From assembly GCA_021800035.1 (NCBI GenBank), contig JAJYZJ010000018.1, forward strand, positions 1 to 35,415: a DNA stretch of 35,415 nucleotides, written 5' to 3'. The translations under genes and the position numbers were made by a program. The notes under the pieces are model-generated. The model ran no database searches, was not told the origin of the DNA, and was given only the letters and a program-made list of their open reading frames with translations. This DNA comes from an archaeon (GTDB lineage Archaea; Thermoproteota; Thermoprotei_A; Marsarchaeales; Marsarchaeaceae). Shown piece after piece: positions 23,596-31,327 of this stretch. The stretch's first letter is position 1; every line of letters begins with the position of its first letter.

Positions 23596-25524
23596 TCAGG
23601 AATATTTGACAACCAAGTCGCGGAAGACGTCCGCGACATCTTCACACCGGTCTGTCACGATTTCCATGTATTCATAGACCTCCTTTAGCTTCATTATCTT
23701 TACAGGGTCAGTGAGTTCATAGAGACGCGCTACCGACTCGTTGAGCAAACTGTCCCCTTCGTTTTCGAGCTCGTTTATCCTTACGCAGCGGGCCATAATG
23801 CTGTTGCTCCCCCTGAGGCTCGGCATCTGGCTCACGGAGTCCCGGATTAGATTCACGCTTTCAAGAATGATATCCGACATGCTCCGCATTTCAGGAGTGG
23901 GGGCGTCAAGTTTGTAGAGGCTCACCCTGACAGCAACTGCGTGCATCGTGTCCAGCACGTCGTCGAGAGACTTTGTGAGCGCAGATATTTCGGCCTGGTC
24001 AATCGGTGCCGCGTAGGAGCGGTTCAGTTTCGTGAAGACCTCGTGAACTATCTCATCTCCCTCGTGCTCAATCTGCTTGATCGCGGCATAGCGCTCACCC
24101 AGGCGGTCGAACGAGTAGAAGAGATCGTGTAGCTCGAGCGCGCTTTTCACGAGTTTGTCAGAGAGAGAAGAGATATAGTTGTAAAAGGAGCTGAAAACCT
24201 CGGAGACGTTCTCCAAGCTCTGCTTCTTTGTTTCAATCCCGAGCGCAGCGGTGACAGCTGCGCCGGCGAATGCGGCAAGCGCGACAAAAAGGAGCATCAC
24301 AGACCGGTCGAGCGCCAGAAGGAGAGGAAGCGCGTACACCCCTGCCACAGCGCCGAGCTTCCCTACCGTTGCCGCAAAGCCGTGACCCGTTCCCCTAATT
24401 CTCGTAGGAAATAGCTCAACTGGATAGACCCAGGTTGTCGTGTTCGGGCCCATGTTTTCCGCAACGTAGAATACGGCTAGCACAGAGCTCAGCCCAAAAA
24501 GGGAAAGCGAGCTTCCCTCTAGCGCTCCAATAAGAAGCGCAAGGCCCATCACAAGAAAGCCGCCTATCTGGAGGGGCTTCCTTCCTATCCGGTCAATGCT
24601 GAGCACGGCAAGTCCGTAACCTACGCCCGCAAAGGCATAGATGACCGCGTAGGCAAGTTCGTTTGATGTTGGGGGGGAATTAGCTCCGTAGAGCTCATGG
24701 ATGAACGTGGGCGTGTATATACCTATCCCGTAGACTGCTATATCCACAAGGAACCAGCTAACCGACGCGAAGAAGAGCCTCAGCCTGTAAGGAGAAACTA
24801 TGAGCTCCCTAGCTGAAGTCGGCTGGGCCACGGCCACGATTTCCGAGGAACCTTTCTCTTCCCCGGTCATCTCATGAATCACTTTCCCCGCTTCGTCAGT
24901 CCTGCCCTTTGAAACGTACCAGCGAAGTGTTTCTGGAAGCCTCGTTCGGAACAGGAGGACTATCACGGCGGGCGCAACACCGGAGAGGAGCATCCACCTC
25001 CAGCCATTTGGCCCTGTGCCGAGCAGGGCTAGGCCAACAACAATGGCAGAGAGCACTCCCACTCCCTGGAACGCGAAAGTGGAAGCGAGTGCCCTGCCAC
25101 GCCTCTGGGCGCCAACGAACTCTGCGACGTATGAGGAGCTTACGGGGTAATCCGCGCCTATCCCTATTCCGAGGAGGAGCCTGAAGATCACGAGTTCATA
25201 GAAATTCGCCGCGAAGGCTGAAGCTGCGGCGAAAACCACGAAGAAAAGGAGGTCAATCAGAAAAAGTCTTTTCCGACCGAGCCGATCTGCCAGATTGCCG
25301 AACAGAATTGGACCGATTACGGCGCCGATTAAAGCAGAAGAACTGAGAAGGGCTAGCTGCGTGGTTGAGAGCGCAAAATACGGCTTGAGGAGGATGAGCG
25401 CAACGCTGATTATGAAAAGGTCATATCCGTCGAGGAACACCCCTGCGCCGGCGAGAGTGATTATCCTGAGCTGGAAAGAGCGCTTACTGGATTCCTCAAC
25501 ACTCTCGATGTAAGCGTCGCCCAA
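23596..25524 (-). CDS. MFS transporter fused to a PhoU-like (DUF47) domain, probable phosphate transporter
   Basis: A 642-residue two-part protein. Residues ~18-430 are a 12-helix MFS transporter of the phosphate/organic-acid symporter type: FLDGYDLFIIS (30-40), the loop GNLADRLGRKR (76-86), GIGIGADYPVSSSYVAEF, and VYPVELFPTRIRGTGHGFAA. Pho84-like phosphate symporters share these blocks. Residues ~436-642 are a DUF47/PhoU-type helical domain with two metal-binding repeats, EHEGDE (486-491) and LENEGDS (586-592), and a closing EIVTDRCEDVADVF. In most genomes DUF47 proteins are separate partners of Pit phosphate transporters. Fusion to an MFS carrier suggests phosphate uptake gated by its own tail. 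The only usual start is TTG at 25524; a TATA-like CTTATTTAG lies at ~25553-25562 (minus). The frame is continuous through the junction, so it is not an artefact of two genes. Phosphate as substrate is inference. Confidence 0.88.
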   Translation of the reverse strand: MGDAYIESVEESSKRSFQLRIITLAGAGVFLDGYDLFIISVALILLKPYFALSTTQLALLSSSALIGAVIGPILFGNLADRLGRKRLFLIDLLFFVVFAAASAFAANFYELVIFRLLLGIGIGADYPVSSSYVAEFVGAQRRGRALASTFAFQGVGVLSAIVVGLALLGTGPNGWRWMLLSGVAPAVIVLLFRTRLPETLRWYVSKGRTDEAGKVIHEMTGEEKGSSEIVAVAQPTSARELIVSPYRLRLFFASVSWFLVDIAVYGIGIYTPTFIHELYGANSPPTSNELAYAVIYAFAGVGYGLAVLSIDRIGRKPLQIGGFLVMGLALLIGALEGSSLSLFGLSSVLAVFYVAENMGPNTTTWVYPVELFPTRIRGTGHGFAATVGKLGAVAGVYALPLLLALDRSVMLLFVALAAFAGAAVTAALGIETKKQSLENVSEVFSSFYNYISSLSDKLVKSALELHDLFYSFDRLGERYAAIKQIEHEGDEIVHEVFTKLNRSYAAPIDQAEISALTKSLDDVLDTMHAVAVRVSLYKLDAPTPEMRSMSDIILESVNLIRDSVSQMPSLRGSNSIMARCVRINELENEGDSLLNESVARLYELTDPVKIMKLKEVYEYMEIVTDRCEDVADVFRDLVVKYS

Positions 25525-25819
25525 GCGCTATCGCCCCGAGCTAGCGCACCCGCTAAATAAGATGTGGGTGATTCCTGAGTGTCTTCTCAGCCTGAGCAAA
25601 GGGACGGATGGAGGCGTATTCAAGCAAAACCGCTCATCGCGCCCCTAGAAAGCGTGCTTTGACGGAGGGAAAGACGAGATTTGGACCCGCGTATTCTTTC
25701 GCTTCTTGGACACGCTCCTACTGAACTACCTCTTCCTCCCCCCCCGCGTGTCACGGACTCAAATCTGCTCGCGGTGGTTGGGGCCTGCGGTCGTAAGGGC
25801 GGACCTGCGCAAAGAATTT

Positions 25820-27991
25820 ATGCATAGAGAGTGGACAATCCGAACGTATCCCTTGAGGCTCGACCGCTATAACGCGGCTGCATTTTTCGCGTTTGCGCTG
25901 TATTCCGTAGTGTGGTCCGATATCTCGATTACCCGATTCGTGAACCTCCAAGCAACGATTCTCGACCTTGGGGCAAATATGCAGATTGCGTGGAACGTGC
26001 TGCAGAACCCCGGAAGCTACTTTAGCGTGCTACCCCAGGGACACGGCAGCCTTCTACCCTGGATTCTGGTTTTCCTTCCAGGAACCTACTGGTTCGCCCT
26101 GATTTTCCAGTCTGTCTGGATTGGGCTTGGGAGCCTTCCGTTATTCTGGATTTCAAAGCGAAGGCTTGGCAACCGGGTGGCACTCGTGGTCTCCTGTCTT
26201 TACCTCACGTATTTTCCGCTCGCAGGTCCGAACTGGTTCGACTTCCACGTGGAGACTCTCTTTCCTACGATATTCCTCTTTGGGTACTATTTCCGTACTC
26301 GGGGCGACTCGAAGCTGAGTTGCCTAGTCATGGCACTCGCTGCTTCAGTACGCTTCCCCTACACAATATTCCCGTTCATATTCTCAGCAATGGAGCTCTA
26401 TCTTGCTCGACCCAAGTACGGAGAAGATAGGGGTGAAACACTGAAGCGGACAGTCCCTTACTTCATTCTCTACATTTATTGCATCGCATTATTCGGATAT
26501 TTCTTCTACTTTATCTACGGAGGCTCGCTTTCAACGTTCCTCTCTACAACATACATCAATTCGCAAGCCGTTGCAGCCACAGTCGGCACAGCTTCGGCCG
26601 TCCACCTTCAGCTGACCACTCTTTCCCCAATTCAAGAGACATCACTTAATCTAGTTCGTACGTTCCTATTGTATTTCGCTCCGCTATTGTTTGTCCCCTT
26701 TATATCTCTCAGATGGTGGCCCTTTTACCTTCCTTACCTTAGTCTCCTTCTCCTATCCGGTTATTACGGGCTCTACTATCCCTACGTATTCACTTTCCAA
26801 TATCCCGCGATGATGGCTGCCTTCGTTTTTCTTGGGCTCACAGACGCGCTGGCCTATATTCGGTTTGGGCGGAAGGAACCGGCAAACGACAGACCCTTCA
26901 TCTCGTGGAAAGAGCTGCCTCACATGCTCATAAAATTGGCCCGAATACAGGCCGCGAAGGTGCCAACACTCAGGCAGGGGAAAGCCGGCCGGGTTCTAGA
27001 CCTAGTCCAGACTCAAGCCCTTCAAGGAAATGCAGCCAGAGCGCGCGGAAGGTCAGGCTTCCGCTTTAAGAGGGGCGCGTACCTTCTCGTCCTCATAGGA
27101 ATCTGCTGCACGAGTGCGCTCTTTGCCAGCTACTACGAGCCCTACGCCCCCTTCAATCATTATACCCCAGTGCCCTTCGATGCATCACTCCTTCCAGATT
27201 GGAGGACTTACGACCAGCTGCAAACGCTCGTGTCGATGATCCCCGCCGGTTCAACAGTTCTTGTGCAGCAAAACATGCCTGAAGTCTATCCGCTCCAGCT
27301 GCACCACCTCGCGCTCGCAATTAATGAGGAATTTTGGTCCTACTACCAGACTACGCCAAATCTGAGCGCGATTAACGCGCTCATTGTCGACCCGTATTCC
27401 CCGTTCTTTTACGCAGTCGGTGTGTATGACTTCGGTTATAGCCCTTATTCCGCGCTGCAGGCACTCTGGTCTACTGGTGACTTTGGCGTAGCGGCCGAGG
27501 CAGAAGGAATGCTCCTTTTGGAACGCGGCTATTGTGGCTCCCCACAATATTTTTTGCCGCTGACTCTGACTTACACTTCTTCCGACTTCTCTGGCTCGAA
27601 CAGTTCAGGGAACGCGGGCTCAGTTTTGGCTAACGCGTCCCTTGGGGGCGAGCGAGCGTGGCAAGGAGCTTACTTCTTCCTCCCACCCGGCAATTACAGT
27701 GTGACTTACGCCTTCATTTTTGAAAGCGGGTCAAATGGCACGCTGACTCTGGACGTTGGAGGTGATGCGTTTGCGTACACCCTCGCCTTACAATCGTTCG
27801 AAATTGCAAATACCACATCAGAAGTTCAGCAAAATTTCACTCTGAATTTCAGTACCTCGTTGATGAATGGCTATGCGGGGTTCAAGGCTATCGCCCGGGG
27901 CTTCGACGGCCAGATATTGCTGAAATCGGTGAGCGTCGTGCAGCTCTCTGCAAACCCTTCAGATTTGGCGAACGAATCAAATCGGTGCTGA
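25820..27991 (+). CDS. DUF2079 membrane protein with C-terminal beta domain (copy 2)
   Basis: A 723-residue paralogue of the protein at 21104-23029. Shared blocks include ATILDLGANMQIAWNV (45-60), HGSLLPW, PLAGPNWFDFHVETLFP and SVRFPYTIFPFIFSAMELY, followed by membrane segments to about residue 460, a long basic loop (GKAGRVLDLVQTQALQGNA) and a final helix. The rest is outside: YEPYAPFNHYTPVPFDASL, then a beta-rich domain after YCGSPQYFLPL with many N-x-S/T sites. The frame is open to a TTG at 25706, but the paralogue begins at the position of RLDRYN here, so the ATG at 25820 is preferred. Two pilin genes follow on the same strand with their own promoters. Probably acts in envelope or pilin glycosylation; inferred. 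Confidence 0.8.
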   Translation: MHREWTIRTYPLRLDRYNAAAFFAFALYSVVWSDISITRFVNLQATILDLGANMQIAWNVLQNPGSYFSVLPQGHGSLLPWILVFLPGTYWFALIFQSVWIGLGSLPLFWISKRRLGNRVALVVSCLYLTYFPLAGPNWFDFHVETLFPTIFLFGYYFRTRGDSKLSCLVMALAASVRFPYTIFPFIFSAMELYLARPKYGEDRGETLKRTVPYFILYIYCIALFGYFFYFIYGGSLSTFLSTTYINSQAVAATVGTASAVHLQLTTLSPIQETSLNLVRTFLLYFAPLLFVPFISLRWWPFYLPYLSLLLLSGYYGLYYPYVFTFQYPAMMAAFVFLGLTDALAYIRFGRKEPANDRPFISWKELPHMLIKLARIQAAKVPTLRQGKAGRVLDLVQTQALQGNAARARGRSGFRFKRGAYLLVLIGICCTSALFASYYEPYAPFNHYTPVPFDASLLPDWRTYDQLQTLVSMIPAGSTVLVQQNMPEVYPLQLHHLALAINEEFWSYYQTTPNLSAINALIVDPYSPFFYAVGVYDFGYSPYSALQALWSTGDFGVAAEAEGMLLLERGYCGSPQYFLPLTLTYTSSDFSGSNSSGNAGSVLANASLGGERAWQGAYFFLPPGNYSVTYAFIFESGSNGTLTLDVGGDAFAYTLALQSFEIANTTSEVQQNFTLNFSTSLMNGYAGFKAIARGFDGQILLKSVSVVQLSANPSDLANESNRC

Positions 27992-28222
27992 AAGATTAAG
28001 AGCGGAAGTGCAGAGAATTCACACTGGCAGCACTCACTTTCCTCTCCCAGGCAAATTGGGCTCTGGAAAGCCGCTTGAGTTTCGCGCGGCATCGCACGCG
28101 TGCCAGCATGCCCTGCTATTCTTCCAGAAAACCTTTAAGCAGCGAAATTCTGTGCGAGCCCTCTTCATGCCTGAGAAGAACCTACCGCCTCGTCAAACTG
28201 GAGTGTCAAGAAGGTTGCCCTT

Positions 28223-28240
28223 GCATAAAAGGATAAATAA
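28223..28240 (+). promoter_or_regulatory. promoter of pilin gene 1
   Basis: GCATAAAAGG followed directly by ATAAATAA gives two overlapping TATA-like boxes, 33-50 bases before the ATG at 28273. They overlap the alternative ATG at 28240, which argues against that start. Confidence 0.5.
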
Positions 28241-28272
28241 TGTGCGGGCTCCCCTTTTGGAGAACCCTATTG

Positions 28273-28692
28273 ATGACACTCAAAACAAGGTTAGGGACAC
28301 GAAGGAAGAGCGGAATATCGCCCGTGATAGCGACCATCATCCTGATTGCAATCACGATTGTGATTGCCGTAGCCGTGGCGGGCTGGGTGTTCGGCCTGTT
28401 CGGCTCCTATTCGAAGAACAACCCAGTAACCATCTTGGCGGCGAGCTCGACCTGCACCAGCGGTAGCGGCTGCACGATAACGCTACAGAATACTGGAGGC
28501 AACTCGATCAGCGTTATTTCGGCAAGCATCAACGGCCAGTCTGCCACTCTAGGTGGAACCACTGTTGTGTCGGCTGGCTCTACCGCAGCTGTAGCACTGA
28601 GCGGTGTAACAATAACATCCGGCGATACCTACAACATAGAGCTCGGGCTGAGCAACGGCGGAACCCTGGTTACCACGATAGTGGCCAGCTAA
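28273..28692 (+). CDS. archaeal type IV pilin-like protein 1
   Basis: A 139-residue pilin precursor. A short basic leader (MTLKTRLGTRRKSG) is followed by ISPVIATIILIAITIVIAVAVAGWVFGLFG, the class III signal of archaeal pilins. Processing by a prepilin peptidase would occur after the Gly just before ISPV. The outside part of ~95 residues is Ser/Thr/Gly-rich with one cysteine pair (STCTSGSGCTI), likely a disulfide loop. The protein should assemble through its hydrophobic helix into a surface filament used for adhesion or similar. A nearly identical gene follows at 29392. No assembly ATPase or membrane platform gene is in the window, so the machinery is elsewhere. A T-rich terminator follows at 28705-28732. 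Confidence 0.87.
   Translation: MTLKTRLGTRRKSGISPVIATIILIAITIVIAVAVAGWVFGLFGSYSKNNPVTILAASSTCTSGSGCTITLQNTGGNSISVISASINGQSATLGGTTVVSAGSTAAVALSGVTITSGDTYNIELGLSNGGTLVTTIVAS
28315..28419 (+). repeat. identical 105-base block A (copy in pilin 1)
   Basis: Every base, including third codon positions, matches 29434-29538 in pilin 2. It covers ISPVIAT through SYSKN. Confidence 0.9.
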
Positions 28693-28704
28693 ACGTCACT
28701 TACC
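28541..28704 (+). repeat. identical 164-base block B (copy in pilin 1)
   Basis: Every base matches 29666-29829. It covers the last ~50 codons, the stop, and 12 bases beyond it, where identity ends at the start of the T-rich terminator. Confidence 0.9.
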
Positions 28705-28732
28705 TTCTTTTCCTTTTTTCCTTTTTTCTTTG
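28705..28732 (+). terminator. T-rich terminator after pilin 1
   Basis: Four runs of three to six T separated by C begin 13 bases after the stop. Similar but not identical T runs follow pilin 2, exactly where the shared sequence ends. Confidence 0.6.
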
Positions 28733-29120
28733 CGCTGATTTTGGATAAATACATGAGCCTGAGAACGAAGGGGGAACCCGCCCAAGGTAGCCTTAGTTTA
28801 CATTTCACCTGGCTGCCAATTTAAAAAGTCAAGGCCGATCGAGTCTGAAGCGGGGTGGCCGTGAATTCTCGGTCTGCATAGCAGAAGTAGCTGGGTTCAA
28901 TGGGCCGAAATGGACCCCTTTCAAAATTATCTTACCCAACGATCGCGAATGATTCTAATGTCTCAACTCGACTGGAATTCGTGATTGATGAGTCACGTAG
29001 TAGCAATTAGAGTTTTCTGAGCCATTGGCCAGAAAGATATGGGTGTGAGATAAAGAGCTTGAGAATTCACTGAAAACCCAATCAATTCAGATGGCCCGCT
29101 CTTTCAAGGATATAACCCTG

Positions 29121-29160
29121 CTTCCCCTATAATCTGCCGTCTTCCCCTACCATCTGCCGT
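29121..29160 (+). repeat. 20-base tandem duplication
   Basis: CTTCCCCTATAATCTGCCGT is followed directly by CTTCCCCTACCATCTGCCGT, two mismatches. It lies between the pilin genes. Confidence 0.7.
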
Positions 29161-29360
29161 CCCTCTCAGATTCTTCGCAGATTCCGCGTTACCATACAAA
29201 GAAACAGGCCTAACCTTGGAACTCGCCACGCAGTCGAACAAAACCATTAGATCGCGTAGAATATCGAAAGGGTGTCTGAAGTACATGGCCCTCGTGGAGG
29301 CTTTGGATCCCAAATTGCTAAGAGGATAAAGTAAAGACCCCGGAACTATAAAGCCGAAAA

Positions 29361-29370
29361 GTCTATATCG
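29361..29370 (+). promoter_or_regulatory. promoter of pilin gene 2
   Basis: GTCTATATCG ends 22 bases before the ATG at 29392, giving a leaderless transcript. A second TATA-like AACTATAAAG is at 29344-29353. Confidence 0.45.
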
Positions 29371-29391
29371 TCTCCGAGTGCACCTTGGCGC

Positions 29392-29817
29392 ATGCTGACC
29401 CTGATGAGGAAAGGAAGCAATAAGCGAAGGGCGATATCGCCCGTGATAGCGACCATCATCCTGATTGCAATCACGATTGTGATTGCCGTAGCCGTGGCGG
29501 GCTGGGTGTTCGGCCTGTTCGGCTCCTATTCGAAGAACCAACCTCTGTCGATTCTGGCGGCGAGCTCGACCTGCACAAGCAGCGGCAGCGGCAGCTGTAC
29601 GATAACGCTGCAAAATACAGCTGGTAATTCCATTAGCGTTATTTCGGCTAGTATCAACGGCAAGCCTGCCACTCTAGGTGGAACCACTGTTGTGTCGGCT
29701 GGCTCTACCGCAGCTGTAGCACTGAGCGGTGTAACAATAACATCCGGCGATACCTACAACATAGAGCTCGGGCTGAGCAACGGCGGAACCCTGGTTACCA
29801 CGATAGTGGCCAGCTAA
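29392..29817 (+). CDS. archaeal type IV pilin-like protein 2
   Basis: A 141-residue pilin precursor, a close paralogue of the one at 28273. The leader differs (MLTLMRKGSNKRRA) and ends in Ala instead of Gly before the same ISPVIATIILIAIT helix; both residues are accepted by archaeal prepilin peptidases. The outside core differs at several positions (QPLSILAASSTCTSSGSGSCTI against NPVTILAASSTCTSGSGCTI) and has a two-residue longer cysteine loop. The final ~50 residues are identical. Both genes have their own promoters and T-rich terminators, so they can be expressed separately. The copies may form one filament or serve as alternative subunits. Confidence 0.87.
   Translation: MLTLMRKGSNKRRAISPVIATIILIAITIVIAVAVAGWVFGLFGSYSKNQPLSILAASSTCTSSGSGSCTITLQNTAGNSISVISASINGKPATLGGTTVVSAGSTAAVALSGVTITSGDTYNIELGLSNGGTLVTTIVAS
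29434..29538 (+). repeat. identical 105-base block A (copy in pilin 2)
   Basis: Exact match to 28315-28419. Confidence 0.9.
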
Positions 29818-29829
29818 ACGTCACTTACC
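29666..29829 (+). repeat. identical 164-base block B (copy in pilin 2)
   Basis: Exact match to 28541-28704, through the stop codon and 12 bases further. Confidence 0.9.
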
Positions 29830-29868
29830 CTCTCCTTTTCTTTTTCTTTTTCCCTTTTTTCTTTTTTG
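29830..29868 (+). terminator. T-rich terminator after pilin 2
   Basis: Six T runs interrupted by C extend over about 40 bases, starting 13 bases after the pilin 2 stop. Confidence 0.6.
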
Positions 29869-29984
29869 TCACCCAGTTTGGAGTATTGTGCTGTAAAATC
29901 AGCCAAGTCTGGAATCGATAAAGCAGCAATCACTTGAGCCAGCTCAAGTTCAAAATTGCAACGATGAACGAGCGGTCCAAATCC

Positions 29985-31244
29985 TCAGCCGGATTTGGCC
30001 GCGAGCGCGTATACCATGGCGAGTACAGCAATGGGAAACATGTCGGTAAACAGGTTGGTGAGCCCCGCGCAGCGAATCACGGCTACGGCCAAAACAGGCG
30101 AAAGCACTTCGGCAGCGCCGGAAGACATCTGGAACACGTAGCTTGAATTCATTAAGACACTGGAGTCCACGGTCTTCAAGGCACGGTATTGCGTTTCAGG
30201 AAATACAAGAGCGTGAGGCACTGCAAATATCAGCATCCCAGTTATGAAAATGGGAAGCGTAGGCGAAAATGCCATGACAAAAAAGGAAGCCACTATGAAG
30301 CACCCGATTACGGCGAGTCTTAAACTGCCAAATTTTCCAGCGCGCGTCACGAGCGTGCGTAATATTACAGACGCGAGAAATACTGACCCAAATAACAAAA
30401 AGGCATGGGCTGAGCTCAGCCCGTATCTTGCAGCCGCGTAGACGCCACCGTAGGAAAGCACAATAGGTAGAAGAAAGGAGTACAGAAGGTTGAAATTGAA
30501 AGCGTGGAGGAATCTTTTGTTCTTGAGCGCGGTTATCCACTCCCTCGGGATTAGAGGCTGAACGCCGGTCCGAGGAGCGCTCTTTCCTGCAACCGAGCGG
30601 AGTTCACTAAGCACTGCTACAAGTCCCGCAAGTGAAACGGAAAATAGAAAGAGAAACATTGCCGTAAAGCCCCCTGTTCCGGCGTAAGCACTCTGAAGTG
30701 CCCATGCCACGACTGGTCCGCTTATCAGACCGGCTCCAAGAGCCACAGAATAGTAGCCTATTCCGCGCGAAGGGTTAGCCGAGCCCGAGTCAAGGTGCAT
30801 GAGAGCCGGAAGGAAGGGCTGGGCCAACCCCACCCCCGTGCCGGCCATGAAAGCAAAGGAGCCAACCCCCAAGGGCGAGCGTGCGTAGAATGAGAATCCG
30901 AGCATTGAGACACAGAGAATCCCGAACCCTGTAAGAGCAGACGCGAAGTGCTTCTTTATGAGGCCCATGGCGAGCGCCGCCCCCGCCCCATTCCCGGCCC
31001 AGAGCAGGAGAACGTAGTAACCCAGGCTGGACGCGCTCACACCTAGGGAAAAAGTTACAAAAAGTGGTATTATGATTAGAAGTGAGGAAGTGAGCATGCG
31101 GAGGAACAGGGTAAGTATGAACCCCCGCGCCATGAATCCACTGCGAGGAGCTGCGCCTGTCGCCTGGGTCTTTTCGGCTGCCCGCGGCTCTATGGGAGGT
31201 GCTCGCACTTCGCGCCAGTCATTTCTTCGCTGCTGGGCTGTCAT
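29985..31244 (-). CDS. major facilitator superfamily transporter
   Basis: A 419-residue protein with about 38 polar residues (rich in Arg and Ala) followed by twelve hydrophobic segments in two groups of six, separated near residue 210 by a charged loop (LSELRSVAGKSAPRTGVQP). Glycine-rich helices such as GSFAFMAGTGVGLAQPF and GIGYYSVALGAGLISGPVVAW and a RAGKFGSLR loop in the second half mark it as MFS. I cannot name the substrate; the general look is of a drug or metabolite exporter of the MFS_1 type. The ATG at 31244 is used; an ATG 37 codons later (MARGFILTLF) directly at the first helix is possible. It lies 83 bases beyond the ABC-2 permease stop on the same strand and could be cotranscribed. 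Confidence 0.8.
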   Translation of the reverse strand: MTAQQRRNDWREVRAPPIEPRAAEKTQATGAAPRSGFMARGFILTLFLRMLTSSLLIIIPLFVTFSLGVSASSLGYYVLLLWAGNGAGAALAMGLIKKHFASALTGFGILCVSMLGFSFYARSPLGVGSFAFMAGTGVGLAQPFLPALMHLDSGSANPSRGIGYYSVALGAGLISGPVVAWALQSAYAGTGGFTAMFLFLFSVSLAGLVAVLSELRSVAGKSAPRTGVQPLIPREWITALKNKRFLHAFNFNLLYSFLLPIVLSYGGVYAAARYGLSSAHAFLLFGSVFLASVILRTLVTRAGKFGSLRLAVIGCFIVASFFVMAFSPTLPIFITGMLIFAVPHALVFPETQYRALKTVDSSVLMNSSYVFQMSSGAAEVLSPVLAVAVIRCAGLTNLFTDMFPIAVLAMVYALAAKSG

Positions 31245-31327
31245 ACCACAGTATCCGCCTAAGAGCGCGATTACATAGAGCCTTCGCTGCCCCCAAGGGC
31301 CAAGCGCTCGCAGTCTTCAAATCCCCG

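Larger units (their letters stand above)
28693..29391. other. intergenic region between the two pilin genes
   Basis: This 699-base spacer holds the pilin 1 terminator, a TATA-like TTTAAAAAG near 28820-28828 without a coding gene after it, a 20-base tandem duplication at 29121-29160, and the promoter of pilin 2. A minus-strand frame (29104-29613) runs antisense through pilin 2 and looks spurious. Confidence 0.5.

Noticed and set aside
28848-28930. Possible tRNA-like or other structured RNA after a TTTAAAAAG box, with GGGTTCAATGG resembling a T-loop
   Set aside because: I could not form a cloverleaf with matching acceptor and anticodon arms; only a weak hairpin is present.
29104-29613. 169-codon minus-strand frame through the second pilin gene
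   Set aside because: It is antisense to a clear pilin, is very rich in Arg and Ala, and its sequence is explained by the pilin's codon pattern read backwards.
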